Source: Tunturiibacter gelidiferens (GTDB lineage Bacteria; Acidobacteriota; Terriglobia; Terriglobales; Acidobacteriaceae). From it: a stretch of 64,000 nt of DNA. Location: assembly GCF_014201335.1 (NCBI RefSeq), contig NZ_JACHEB010000003.1:248001-312000 (forward strand), read 5' to 3'. Below, in pieces: positions 26,595 to 35,844 of this stretch (the stretch's first letter is position 1; the number at the start of each line of letters is the position of its first letter). Below the pieces are notes generated by a model. The model searched no databases. It had not been told where the DNA came from and worked only from the letters and a program-made list of their open reading frames with translations. A program made the translations under genes and the position numbers.

Positions 26595-29192
26595 ATGAAA
26601 TATGGCTCTCAGTGGCGTTTCTGGGTTTGGCTTGCTTCAGCTGTTTTCCCGTTGGGGATACTAGCTCAGTCCAGCCCGGCCTACGTTTCGATGAACACCT
26701 TGGTCCCTCTGAATCAGCAAGTCATACCCATGTCTCTTGCCGACCGCATTCGTCTTGGAGCAGTTCCGAAGCGGGGAATGTGCAGCACAGTCCCCGGTAC
26801 GACAGAAGACGACGGTCTCCTCACCGGCGATGGCAAGATGTGGGTTGAAGTATTTGGAGATCCGTTTGCCGAACAGATCATCTTCCATCAGGAGAGCCTT
26901 CTTCAATCATGGAAGGGAAAACCTCTTGAGGCGCCCAAAATCGCCTATATTCTCCCTGAAGTCCGAAAGCTGATGCTTGAGGGCGAATACAAAAAAGCTC
27001 TCGACCTCTCGCTTGCGGCGGCGGAGAAGGGCGAAACAAAACCCGGGACAAACAATCTTCGACCCCATCCCGCATTCGATATGCGGATCGAGACGCCGGG
27101 CCAACATGCCGTGCAGAACTATCTGCGAACGACAGATTTTGAAAGTGGGGAAGTGAAGACTGTCTGGACCGACGAGCAGGGCCAGTGGGAACGGCGTACG
27201 TTTGTCTCGCGTCCGGACAACGTGGTCGTTCAGTTATTCACGGCTCCGAATGACGGTGCAATCAATGCGACGCTTCGGTTGGACACGTCGATTGTTATGG
27301 GCAGCGGCCGCACGGATATACCTGCAAACCGACGCGAAACGATAAGAATCGCGGATGGAGGGGGACAACCGCTGCATCTTCATGAACCGGGGACTCCGGG
27401 TATTCATTTAGATCGGAGTGTTGATGCGTCCCACTTCATTCTTCAAGGACACTACGTCGTTGATCAAGGCACGCCCGGTTATGCGAGTGTGACAAGGGTC
27501 ATCGTGGATGGAGGATCTACCAACAGTGAGGGAGATGCCCTCGTGCTTCGGGGCGTTCACTCCCTTACGCTGATTACGCGTATCGAAGCCTATCAAGATT
27601 TAGAGCAGAAGGATATCAATGCACTTAAGGCTGCAGTGGATCAGATCACCCCGAACTATGGGGTGCTGCTTGCGCGTCATCGTCCAGGTCAGGCCAGCGT
27701 GATCGATCGTGTCTCAGTAAATTTTGGTGGAGACTCGCTGCACTCCATGAGCGGTGAAGAGATGCTCACCGACCAGAGAACGAGGTTTGGATATAACCCC
27801 GCATTGCTTGAAGACTTGCTCGACATGGGGCGATACTGGCTCTACTTGAGGACTGGGGATTTTACCCCGATGTGGGGGCACGTCAACGTCAATGTAAACT
27901 TGCAGATCTCCGGCGCCGTAATGGGAGATTTGCCAGAGTCGATAAAAGCATATACACACTGGGTAGAAAGTGAGCTGCCAGATGCCCAGACAAATGCCAA
28001 GAACATCTTTGGCGCCCGTGGTGCGCTCTTTGGAATTCACCCCACCCAGGAGGGAGGTCCGCTTATACATTTTGACTATGGCTGGCCTCACCACTATTGG
28101 ATATCTGCTGGTGGATGGATGTACAGCCCAATCTGGGATTACTATTTGGCTACCGGAGATCGACAATTCCTACGCGAACACGTAATGCCAGGGCTTAGAG
28201 AGCTTGCCCTCTTTTACGAAGACTATTTGAAGGAGAAAGATAAGAACGGTAACTATATCTTCGTTCCTTCGTACTCTCCGGAAAACTATCCTCGCAACTC
28301 AGAGAGATCTCCTGCTGTTATCAACGCGACGATGGATATCAGTGTCTGCAGGGAAGTGCTGACACATGTCATCGAAGCCTCGCAGGTACTAGGTGAAAAT
28401 GCTGAAGAGATTCCACGTTGGGAGGCCATGTTAGCGAAGCTGCCACCGTATCTTTTGGATACGGATGGTGCGTTGAAGGAATGGGCGTGGCCAATTCTAG
28501 AAGAGAATCAGGATCACAGGCATGTCTCACATCTGTATGGAGCATGGCCCGGGGATGAGTTCACCCCAGACGCAACCCCTGTTCTCGCCAGGGCATCCTC
28601 CATTGCATCCCGGAAGCGAGCGCAGGGAAATGATTCCGCGCATGGCATTTTGCATCGGGGCCTCGCCGCAGCAAGGTTGAAGGATTCGTATCTGGTGAAC
28701 TTCGACTTGAAACAGATCCTCGAACAGGGATATGTCAACGCAAGCCTAACGACAATGCATAATCCATACGCAATTCCTTCCCCCGATCCGCAGGGGGCCC
28801 TTCCCACTCTCATCATGGAGATGCTGCTCTACTCTCGGCCAGGTGTTATAGGGTTGCTCCCCGCGAACCCTGATTCACTGACCGAAGGAAGTATAAAGGG
28901 AATAGTGAGCCGGACACGGGCAAAAATCGATGACCTCACGTGGAATTTAAAGACAAGAACAATAGACGTGACGATTAGCTCACAGGTGGACCAAACTATT
29001 AAGCTCTTTGTCCGGCACGGAATCGAAAGAGTTGATGCATCTTCCGGGATTCTAGTAGGTTCAGTAGTGCCTGGCTCTGTAGAATGTACTGTGCGTCTTA
29101 CGAAAGCGCACCCAATTACCTTGCACTTCAATATAGGAAGTGAAGATCGCGCTGGCTGGATTAGGGCTTCAGCCCTTCTGCCGAACGACTAG
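26595..29192 (+). CDS. Divergent GH95-like (alpha/alpha)6-barrel glycosidase
   Basis: 865 residues, signal peptide at about 1-25 (WVWLASAVFPLGILAQ). The fold matches GH95: an N-terminal beta-sandwich (KMWVEVFGDPFAEQI, FHQESLL), then a helical barrel. HVNVNVNLQISGAVMGDLPE (near 430) corresponds to the NINVQMNYW segment and keeps two Asn. SYSPENYP (near 562) matches the Glu-containing STEN segment. HVSHLYGAWPGDE matches HMSHLYPVYPG. The normally invariant DGNFG motif is replaced by DPQGALPTLIMEML (near 732); an Asp remains but its surroundings differ. The substrate may therefore not be simple alpha-1,2-fucose; alpha-L-galactose or another sugar is possible. It is in line with the GH27-like gene before it, so the two are likely co-transcribed. 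Confidence 0.75.
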   Translation: MKYGSQWRFWVWLASAVFPLGILAQSSPAYVSMNTLVPLNQQVIPMSLADRIRLGAVPKRGMCSTVPGTTEDDGLLTGDGKMWVEVFGDPFAEQIIFHQESLLQSWKGKPLEAPKIAYILPEVRKLMLEGEYKKALDLSLAAAEKGETKPGTNNLRPHPAFDMRIETPGQHAVQNYLRTTDFESGEVKTVWTDEQGQWERRTFVSRPDNVVVQLFTAPNDGAINATLRLDTSIVMGSGRTDIPANRRETIRIADGGGQPLHLHEPGTPGIHLDRSVDASHFILQGHYVVDQGTPGYASVTRVIVDGGSTNSEGDALVLRGVHSLTLITRIEAYQDLEQKDINALKAAVDQITPNYGVLLARHRPGQASVIDRVSVNFGGDSLHSMSGEEMLTDQRTRFGYNPALLEDLLDMGRYWLYLRTGDFTPMWGHVNVNVNLQISGAVMGDLPESIKAYTHWVESELPDAQTNAKNIFGARGALFGIHPTQEGGPLIHFDYGWPHHYWISAGGWMYSPIWDYYLATGDRQFLREHVMPGLRELALFYEDYLKEKDKNGNYIFVPSYSPENYPRNSERSPAVINATMDISVCREVLTHVIEASQVLGENAEEIPRWEAMLAKLPPYLLDTDGALKEWAWPILEENQDHRHVSHLYGAWPGDEFTPDATPVLARASSIASRKRAQGNDSAHGILHRGLAAARLKDSYLVNFDLKQILEQGYVNASLTTMHNPYAIPSPDPQGALPTLIMEMLLYSRPGVIGLLPANPDSLTEGSIKGIVSRTRAKIDDLTWNLKTRTIDVTISSQVDQTIKLFVRHGIERVDASSGILVGSVVPGSVECTVRLTKAHPITLHFNIGSEDRAGWIRASALLPND

Positions 29193-29307
29193 CTTCAGAG
29201 TTTGACCACTACCCCTGACGGTCCTCTTGAACACAAGTGGAAGCTGCGTCCTACCAAAATCGAATTCGTGGAACCTTCAATAATTTACTTGCTTACCTTA
29301 CATTCAT

Positions 29308-29321
29308 CGTTTACTGTAACG
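29308..29321. promoter_or_regulatory. Operator-like site in front of the fucose catabolic genes
   Basis: CGTTTACTGTAACG is a near-palindrome (arms CGTT/AACG), followed by GTAAG and preceded by CTTACCTTAC. It lies about 70 bases upstream of the first gene of the set (29391). It is similar in composition to the GTAA/TTAC sites at 25056, 41516 and 44036. Confidence 0.35.
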
Positions 29322-29390
29322 TAAGTTCCAAGCACGGTTCTTTGGGTCATACGATATCCGAGCAACGTCTGGACAAGTCGGAGGAACTAG

Positions 29391-30359
29391 ATGCGCCATC
29401 GAAGACTCGGTCAGACCGACCTCGAGCTGTCTATCCTCGGGTTTGGGGCTTCCCCACTTGGGAACGTATTCTCTGTGGTTGATCCGGCGGAAAGCACACG
29501 CGCGGTTCACCAGGCGATCGATTGGGGGATCAATTTTTTCGATGTATCGCCGTACTACGGCGTAACCCTTGCTGAGCAACGACTGGGAATGGCCCTTGAT
29601 GGGAAACGACACGAAGTTATCCTGACAACTAAGTGCGGACGCTATGGCGCAGACGACTTCGACTTCTCCGCCCGCACGATTGTAGCCGGAGTCGATGCTT
29701 CGCTGGCACGCCTGAAAACGGACTACGTCGATCTACTTCAGGTGCACGATGTAGAGTTTGGCGATGTCGAGCAAATCGTCACAGAAACGTTACCGGCTTT
29801 ACGAGGCTTGCAACAGCTAGGAAAAACACGCTACATCGGCATCACCGGCTACTCCTTGGAGACGCTCATCACGATTGCCCAACTAGCGCCGGTCGATTCG
29901 ATCCTGAGCTATTGCCGTTACAACTTGATGGTGCAGGATATGGACGAAATACTGACACCGCTGGCAAAAAGCAAATCCATCGGGCTCATCAATGCGTCGC
30001 CACTACACATGGGCGTCCTCAGCCCCGGTGAGATCCCGACCTGGCATCCTGCTCCGCCCGAGATCCGGGCTGCGGGCCATCGTGCAAATGAGATATGTAA
30101 ATCTCATGGGTTGCGGTTAACTGAGGTTGCGCTTCGCTTCTGCCTCGCACACTCCTATGTGTCGTCTACCCTTGTGGGCATGTCGACCGTAAAGGAGCTC
30201 GAAGAGAATCTGCGAGCCCTTGATCCCTCTGAGGATGCGAGCGTGATTCAAGAGATCATTACAGCTATCGGATCTGACTTCAACTACGTATGGCCGTCCG
30301 GCCGTATCGACTATGCTGAGTCGTCCGACCACGTCGAGACCCATGACAGATCGTATTGA
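29391..30359 (+). CDS. Aldo/keto reductase, L-fucose (L-galactose) dehydrogenase-like
   Basis: 322 residues, no signal peptide, cytoplasmic, with a perfect GGAGGA before the ATG. The AKR barrel shows the catalytic tetrad: Asp and Tyr in FFDVSPYYG, Lys in LTTKCGRYG, His in DLLQVHDVEF. The sequence style (RRLGQTDLELSILGFGASPL; ITGYSLETL) matches the L-galactose/L-fucose dehydrogenase branch. Those enzymes oxidise the sugar at C1 to the lactone with NAD(P)+. The next gene (a lactonase-like amidohydrolase) overlaps it by 17 bases, and FucP and a GH29 fucosidase follow, so L-fucose is the most likely substrate. Confidence 0.85.
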   Translation: MRHRRLGQTDLELSILGFGASPLGNVFSVVDPAESTRAVHQAIDWGINFFDVSPYYGVTLAEQRLGMALDGKRHEVILTTKCGRYGADDFDFSARTIVAGVDASLARLKTDYVDLLQVHDVEFGDVEQIVTETLPALRGLQQLGKTRYIGITGYSLETLITIAQLAPVDSILSYCRYNLMVQDMDEILTPLAKSKSIGLINASPLHMGVLSPGEIPTWHPAPPEIRAAGHRANEICKSHGLRLTEVALRFCLAHSYVSSTLVGMSTVKELEENLRALDPSEDASVIQEIITAIGSDFNYVWPSGRIDYAESSDHVETHDRSY

Positions 30360-31179
30360 TGCTCATCAACATTTTTGGCACTATTCGCAGCCAGAATATG
30401 CTTGGATCGACGCGTCGATGGCGCCACTTCAGCGCGATATGTTGCCTCAGGATCTCGCGCCGGAGCTCGCAACAGCTGCAATCAATGGCGTGCTGACGGT
30501 TCAGGCTCGGCAGACGGTTGAAGAAACGATGTGGCTTCTGCAGATGGCCAATCAGTTTGACTGGATCCGTGGCGTTATTGGCTGGGCGGAGATCGCCGGC
30601 GCGAACTTTTGCGAAGAGCTTGAGATACTGACCTCGAACAAGCACCTAAAAGGGCTTCGCCACGTAGTGCAGGCAGAGCAGGATCCAAAGTTCCTTCTAC
30701 GCGATGCTTTCTCTTCTGGTATCCGGGCGCTGCAAAGCACGAGTCTGGTGTACGACCTCTTGATCGTCGAGCATCAGCTTCCCAACGCAATTGAGTTCGT
30801 CAGACAACATCCGAACCAGTTGTTCGTGCTGGATCATATCGCAAAGCCTAAGATTGCCGCTGGTCTGCTCGAACCCTGGCGTACCAACCTTCGCATACTT
30901 GCAAAGGAGCAGAATGTCTACTGCAAGCTTTCGGGTATGGTCACCGAGGCTGCATGGGATTGCTGGACGATCGGAGATCTGCGCCCCTATGCGGACGTTG
31001 TGCTGGAGGCATTCGGACCGAGTCGACTTATGATTGGTTCTGACTGGCCAGTGTGCACCGTGGGGACAAGCTATCGTCGGTGGTTCTCGACGCTTGAGTC
31101 TCTGCTCCAATCGTTGTCACAAACTGAGCGAGAGCGCGTCTTCGGGGGAACCGCAATTGAAGCCTATCGACTCTCATAG
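30343..31179 (+). CDS. Amidohydrolase-2 family lactonase, probably L-fuconolactonase
   Basis: 278 residues from the ATG at 30343, inside the end of the previous gene. This start gives the canonical opening DRIDAHQHFWHYSQPEYAW; an upstream start at 30313 is less likely. The metal-binding HxH is in DAHQHFW. Further family marks are IRGVIGWAEI, LKGLRHVVQAE, VLDHIAKPKI, YCKLSGMVTEA and GSDWPVC. This is the COG3618 type, which hydrolyses sugar lactones. It would open the L-fuconolactone made by the preceding dehydrogenase to give L-fuconate in the cytoplasm. Confidence 0.85.
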   Translation: MTDRIDAHQHFWHYSQPEYAWIDASMAPLQRDMLPQDLAPELATAAINGVLTVQARQTVEETMWLLQMANQFDWIRGVIGWAEIAGANFCEELEILTSNKHLKGLRHVVQAEQDPKFLLRDAFSSGIRALQSTSLVYDLLIVEHQLPNAIEFVRQHPNQLFVLDHIAKPKIAAGLLEPWRTNLRILAKEQNVYCKLSGMVTEAAWDCWTIGDLRPYADVVLEAFGPSRLMIGSDWPVCTVGTSYRRWFSTLESLLQSLSQTERERVFGGTAIEAYRLS

Positions 31180-31248
31180 CGCAGACGCAATCATTTTCAG
31201 GACGCTCGAGGATGAAGCAGCAGAACAGTCGTGAAAGGGAGCACACAG

Positions 31249-32262
31249 ATGCAGGCACTTGTACTAAAACATGCAGGTGAAGCGACGGTAGAGACGGTAA
31301 GAGATCCTTCGCATATTGGCGGAGAGATACTGCTGAAGGTAAAAAGAGTCGGCCTGTGCGGTAGTGATCTGAACAGCTATCGTGGCAAGAACCCGCTCGT
31401 GCAGTTTCCACGCATCCTGGGCCATGAGATTGCTGCGACAATCGTCCATGACACGCCGGGGCGGCCGGATCTCGCCGCCGGGACAGATGTGACATTGTCC
31501 CCTTACACAAGCTGCGGCAAGTGTGCGTCGTGCAGACGCGGTCGTCCGAACGCATGCCAGTTTAATCAGACGCTCGGCGTACAGCGCGATGGCGCGCTCA
31601 CCGAATACATTGCAGAGCTTCCGGAGAAACTCTATCCGGCAAAGCTCTCGCTCCAGGAGCTTTGTCTCGTCGAACCGCTTACAGTGGGTTTTCACGCCGT
31701 TGCGCGTGGGCGCGTAACCGCAGAGGATACGGTGGCCATCATCGGCTGCGGCGGAGTTGGCTTAGGCTCGGTTGCGGCATCCGGCTCTATCGGAGCACGT
31801 ACCATTGCAATTGATGTCGATGATAAGAAGTTGGAGCTGGCGCGTAAAGCAGGGGCGACAGATCTCATCAACACCACACTTGATTCGATGCACGACCGCC
31901 TGGGTGAACTCACCGGCGGACAGGGGCCCGACGTGATCATCGAGGCTATCGGCCTTCCAGAGACATTTCGTGCGGCCGTCGAAGAGGTCGCATTCACCGG
32001 ACGAGTGGTCTACATTGGTTACGCTAAAGAACCCGTAGCCTATGAGACACGCCTGTTCGTTCAGAAGGAGCTGGATATTCTAGGGTCTCGAAATGCCCTG
32101 CCGGAAGATTTCCATGCCGTCATCCAAATGCTCGAACAAGGTCGATTTCCAGTAGACGATGCTGTGACTGCGATTGTCAGCCTCGACGAAGTACCTGAGT
32201 CTCTTGCAGCCTGGAGCAGCGACCCTGCACGGTTTTCCAAGATCATGGTCCGGCTCGATTAA
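31249..32262 (+). CDS. Zinc-dependent medium-chain alcohol dehydrogenase
   Basis: 337 residues from the ATG at 31249 (GGGAG 9 bases before); an in-frame GTG at 31231 is less likely. Catalytic zinc ligands are Cys in RVGLCGSDL and His-Glu in LGHEIA. The four structural zinc cysteines lie in [15 protein letters not shown]. The NAD(P)-binding motif is [12 protein letters not shown], followed by an acidic residue (AIDVDD) that favours NAD+. It resembles sugar-acid or polyol dehydrogenases such as L-galactonate or L-threonine-type enzymes. In this set it may oxidise L-fuconate or a later intermediate. That step in known pathways is usually done by a short-chain dehydrogenase, so the role is inferred. 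Confidence 0.82.
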   Translation: MQALVLKHAGEATVETVRDPSHIGGEILLKVKRVGLCGSDLNSYRGKNPLVQFPRILGHEIAATIVHDTPGRPDLAAGTDVTLSPYTSCGKCASCRRGRPNACQFNQTLGVQRDGALTEYIAELPEKLYPAKLSLQELCLVEPLTVGFHAVARGRVTAEDTVAIIGCGGVGLGSVAASGSIGARTIAIDVDDKKLELARKAGATDLINTTLDSMHDRLGELTGGQGPDVIIEAIGLPETFRAAVEEVAFTGRVVYIGYAKEPVAYETRLFVQKELDILGSRNALPEDFHAVIQMLEQGRFPVDDAVTAIVSLDEVPESLAAWSSDPARFSKIMVRLD

Positions 32263-32306
32263 CCTGCAAATTCGCCCCGTGCTGTCAACTCTTCAAAGAG
32301 GAATGC

Positions 32307-33635
32307 ATGATTCCCGTCACACATCAACAAGACGCCCCCTTCACTCTCCAAGACAACCAGCCTTTAATCGGTCCAGGCCAGAAGGTTCCATTCGCTCTGG
32401 TTACCTCGTTGTTTTTTCTTTGGGGCATCCCGAACAACCTCAATGATGTGCTGATTGGCCAGTTTATGAAGTCGTTCACACTGAGCCGCTTTGAGGCTGG
32501 TCTGGTCCAGTCGGCCTTCTATCTCGGATACTTTCTGCTGGCCATGCCCGCTGCGTTGTTGATGCGCAAAGCCGGCTATAAGGTGGGTATGATTGCCGGG
32601 CTGATGCTCTTCGGTATCGGCGCGTTTCTCTTCTGGCCGGCGGCTCTTTCGATGCGTTATGAGTTCTTTCTTGGAGCGCTCTTCGTCATGGCCGGCGGCC
32701 TGGCATTTTTGGAGACAGCGTCCAACCCCTTCATTACGCAGATAGGGGATTCGTCCGGATCCGAACGACGGCTGAATCTTGCCCAGGCCTTCAATCCGTT
32801 AGGCGCGATCTCGGGAGTTCTACTCGGAACGATCTTCATCTTCTCAGGAGTTGAACTATCGCCGCAAAGCATCGCCTCTAGCAAGGCGAACCATACCTAT
32901 GAGGCCTACCTCAAGTCGGAGACGCTACGCGTCGTGACCCCGTATATGGCGCTCGGAATCATCGCCTTCGTATTAGCGGCAGTCTTCCTCCTCGCCAAGT
33001 TTCCTCAGATTGCCGCAGAATCGACAGCGGCAGAGGAGAACGAAGGTCGCTTCTCCGAGCTTTTGACCAAGCGGCACTTCCTGCTGGCGGTGGCTACACA
33101 GTTCATGTATGTCGGGGCTCAAGTGGGTACGTGGAGTTACTTCATCCAGTACGTCCAGGCTTACGCCCATCAGACGCAGAAGCTTGCCGGCTTTTTTCTT
33201 ACGGGAACCCTCGTTGCATTCGCCCTCGGACGATTCTCCTCTGCATGGGTTATGCAGCGAGTTCCCCCAGCAAAGCTGATGGGTAACTACGCAGTATCCA
33301 ATGTTGCGTTGGTCGCACTGGCGATCGCCTTTCCAGGTTGGATAGGCCTCTGGGCCATCTTTCTTACCAGTTTCTTCATGTCAGTCATGTTCCCAACCAT
33401 CTTTGCGCTGGGTCTCCGAGGCCTCGGCCCCAACACGAAGATTGGAGGGTCTCTCTTAGTAATGTCGATCATCGGGGGCGCCGTTCTGACTCCGGTCATG
33501 GGACTGGTTTCGGAGATCGGACACAGTATCGCTCTCGCTTACCTTGTGCCGTTAATTGCCTATGTATGCGTCGCTCTCTTTGCCTTTCTCGCGAATGGCC
33601 AGCGTGCGCTGAGCGAATTGGAGATCAACGCCTAG
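32307..33635 (+). CDS. fucP: L-fucose:H+ symporter of the major facilitator superfamily
   Basis: 442 residues with about twelve membrane segments and no cleaved signal. It has the FucP hallmarks: FFLWGIPNNLNDVLIGQF (the Asp needed for proton coupling), LAFLETASNPFI (the conserved Glu), LNLAQAFNPLG, and TKIGGSLLVMSIIGGAVLTP. It sits in the inner membrane and imports L-fucose, possibly also related sugars such as L-galactose or D-arabinose. It lies 44 bases after the dehydrogenase gene and before the GH29 fucosidase, which supplies its substrate. Confidence 0.9.
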   Translation: MIPVTHQQDAPFTLQDNQPLIGPGQKVPFALVTSLFFLWGIPNNLNDVLIGQFMKSFTLSRFEAGLVQSAFYLGYFLLAMPAALLMRKAGYKVGMIAGLMLFGIGAFLFWPAALSMRYEFFLGALFVMAGGLAFLETASNPFITQIGDSSGSERRLNLAQAFNPLGAISGVLLGTIFIFSGVELSPQSIASSKANHTYEAYLKSETLRVVTPYMALGIIAFVLAAVFLLAKFPQIAAESTAAEENEGRFSELLTKRHFLLAVATQFMYVGAQVGTWSYFIQYVQAYAHQTQKLAGFFLTGTLVAFALGRFSSAWVMQRVPPAKLMGNYAVSNVALVALAIAFPGWIGLWAIFLTSFFMSVMFPTIFALGLRGLGPNTKIGGSLLVMSIIGGAVLTPVMGLVSEIGHSIALAYLVPLIAYVCVALFAFLANGQRALSELEINA

Positions 33636-33742
33636 GCACTTTTATCCATATAGTCTATCGTGCGCAACCCTTTTTAATTATTTAAACTTTGGATATCAAT
33701 GCCATCATCGAAAAAAAATAATCTGCATGAGAAAGGCGAGTA

Positions 33743-35422
33743 ATGCTTACTGCACGAAGAGCACGATCGGACGAATCATGCAGCAGGGAATTCAAATTGC
33801 ACCGCGCTGCACTAAGCATCCTAATGGCCTTGCTCTTTTCTTCGTCTCTGCCAGGACAGGTGGCCCCGCAATACCTGAGCACTGCCAAGCAGGGCGCAGC
33901 ACAGATCGATGAGACCTGGCAGAAGGCCGTCGCGAAGTACGACAAGCAGCGTGATGCCTTGCTGACCACGGTGGAGCGGGAGTCGAAGGAAGGACCCTTT
34001 CAGCCGGACTGGCAGTCGCTAGCGAACTATCAGGCACCGGACTGGTATCGGGACGCAAAGTTTGGCATCTTCATCCATTGGGGTCTGTACTCCGTACCAG
34101 CGTATGGAAGTGAGTGGTATCCGCGCGAGATGTATCTGGAAGGGTCTTCCATCAATAGACACCATGTGGCTACTTATGGGCTGCTGACCCAGTTCGGTTA
34201 CAAGGACTTCATTCCTATGTTTAAGGCCGAGCACTTCGATCCGCAGGCCTGGGCCAAGCTCTTCAAGGATTCTGGAGCACGATACGTCGTTCCTGTATTT
34301 GAGCATCACGATGGATTCGCAATGTATGACAGCGATCTCTCAGACTGGACGGCAAAGAAGATGGGCCCGCACAGGGACCTCGCTGGGGAAATTGCGATGG
34401 CGGTTCGAGCCGAAGGACTTCATCTTGGTGCGTCCTCTCATCGTATTGAGCATGACTGGTTCCTCGAAGGTGGCCGCAAGCAGGACTCTGATGTGAACGA
34501 TCCGAAGTACGCTGCGTTTTACGGACCTGCTCATCCCAGGCTGGGTGACGATGGCGCCGCACTCGCAGAGGACTGGACCTATGTATCCCCAGCGTATGCG
34601 AAAGACTGGGTCGCACGAAACGCAGAGATTGTGCAGAAGTACCACCCGGACTTGATCTTCTTTGACTGGTGGATTGGTCAGCCTTCCGTGCGGCCATACG
34701 TGGCCGAGTTTGCGGCGTATTACTACAATGAATCTTCGAAACGCGGGCCGGTTGGCATCATCAACTCAAAGCTCGTCGATATGCAGAAGACCTCTGCTGT
34801 GCTGGATATTGAGCGCGGGCAGCTGTCTTCCATTCTGCCGGAGACATGGCAGACCGATACCTCAGTGAGCAACAAATCGTGGGGTTACATCGAGAATGAT
34901 ACCTTCAAGACGCCTGAATTTATAGTGCAGCAGCTTGCCGACGTCGTCAGCAAAAACGGTAATCTACTGCTGAACATTGGCCCCCGTTCCGACGGAACGA
35001 TACCGCAGCCAGTCCAGCAGGTATTACTGGATGTCGGCGCATGGTTGAAGGTAAATGGTAATGCGATCTATGGAACGCGGCCCTGGACAAGCTTTGGCGA
35101 AGGGCCCACCAAAGTAGAAGCGGGGTCTTTTCACGATACGCAAACCAAACCTTATACAGCGCAGGACTTTCGTTTCACAACAAATGGTGAGACCTTGTAC
35201 GCCATCGAGATGGCGTGGCCAAAAGAAGGCGAAGCGGTCATTCATACCTTGAGCAGCGACGTCGTGGGTGCCCGAAAGGTCAACTCAGTCAGCTTGCTTG
35301 GTGCGCCCGCGGAATTGACCTTCACTCAACGGACAGACGGATTGCATATCAAAGTGCCTGCAGAAGCTCCCGGTGAATATGCCTATGTTTATCGAATCGG
35401 CTTCGAAGATGCAAAGCACTAA
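33743..35422 (+). CDS. Secreted GH29 alpha-L-fucosidase
   Basis: 559 residues with a signal sequence (FKLHRAALSILMALLFSSSL) after a longer charged N-terminus, and AGGCGAG before the ATG. The GH29 barrel is clear: WYRDAKFGIFIHWGLYSVPA, YGSEWYPREMY, VPVFEHHDGFAMYDS (His-His of the fucose pocket), nucleophile Asp in LIFFDWWIGQ. The later NGNLLLNIGPRSDGTIP is typical. A C-terminal beta domain ends the protein. It retains configuration and removes fucose in alpha-1,2/1,3/1,4/1,6 linkages. It is the last gene of the fucose set. Confidence 0.92.
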   Translation: MLTARRARSDESCSREFKLHRAALSILMALLFSSSLPGQVAPQYLSTAKQGAAQIDETWQKAVAKYDKQRDALLTTVERESKEGPFQPDWQSLANYQAPDWYRDAKFGIFIHWGLYSVPAYGSEWYPREMYLEGSSINRHHVATYGLLTQFGYKDFIPMFKAEHFDPQAWAKLFKDSGARYVVPVFEHHDGFAMYDSDLSDWTAKKMGPHRDLAGEIAMAVRAEGLHLGASSHRIEHDWFLEGGRKQDSDVNDPKYAAFYGPAHPRLGDDGAALAEDWTYVSPAYAKDWVARNAEIVQKYHPDLIFFDWWIGQPSVRPYVAEFAAYYYNESSKRGPVGIINSKLVDMQKTSAVLDIERGQLSSILPETWQTDTSVSNKSWGYIENDTFKTPEFIVQQLADVVSKNGNLLLNIGPRSDGTIPQPVQQVLLDVGAWLKVNGNAIYGTRPWTSFGEGPTKVEAGSFHDTQTKPYTAQDFRFTTNGETLYAIEMAWPKEGEAVIHTLSSDVVGARKVNSVSLLGAPAELTFTQRTDGLHIKVPAEAPGEYAYVYRIGFEDAKH

Positions 35423-35639
35423 TAAAGTCCATCTTTGAAGATAGACGAATGGGTTTTTTGTTGAACCGAGAGCCGTCTATCGTTTAGGGGCGGCTTTGTC
35501 GGACAGTACTGCGGATGATAAAAGTACGTCGGTCCAATGCCAGCATTCTCTAGATCGCTCGCATCATCCTCACTTCAATTTAAAGCGAATTGCGAGCCCG
35601 GTCCTTTACTCTGACCCTGCAATCCGGATGAACTAAAGT

Positions 35640-35830
35640 GCGGACCTGTTCTGGGCAGGCATTTCACAATAGCTTCGAGCGAAGGCAATGTGGAGACGCG
35701 GAAATACCGAGGGACAGTTCTTGGCGTCATTGACATAGGCGAGGCAAGCGAGAGATAGAACTCCGTTGACGGTAATGTTTCGCCAAAGGTAAGCTTGCCG
35801 TTGACGTGGAGACCATCGCCGGGTTTCTCG
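35640..35830 (-). pseudogene. Probable short relic of an M13-family metallopeptidase
   Basis: The minus strand reads LHVNGKLTFGET in one frame and ITVNGVLSLACLAYVNDAKN in the next. Together these resemble the M13 (neprilysin/PepO) motif HxNGxLTLGENxADNGGLxxAYxAY. Nothing else of the gene remains. The surrounding 35423-35639 holds no gene. The match is short, so the call is tentative. Confidence 0.4.
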
Positions 35831-35844
35831 CCTTAGAACGCAGT

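Noticed and set aside
35423..35470. Possible terminator after the GH29 gene (run of six T at 35453-35458)
   Set aside because: The only stems in front of the T-run are 4-5 bases or have long loops, so a terminator is not well supported.
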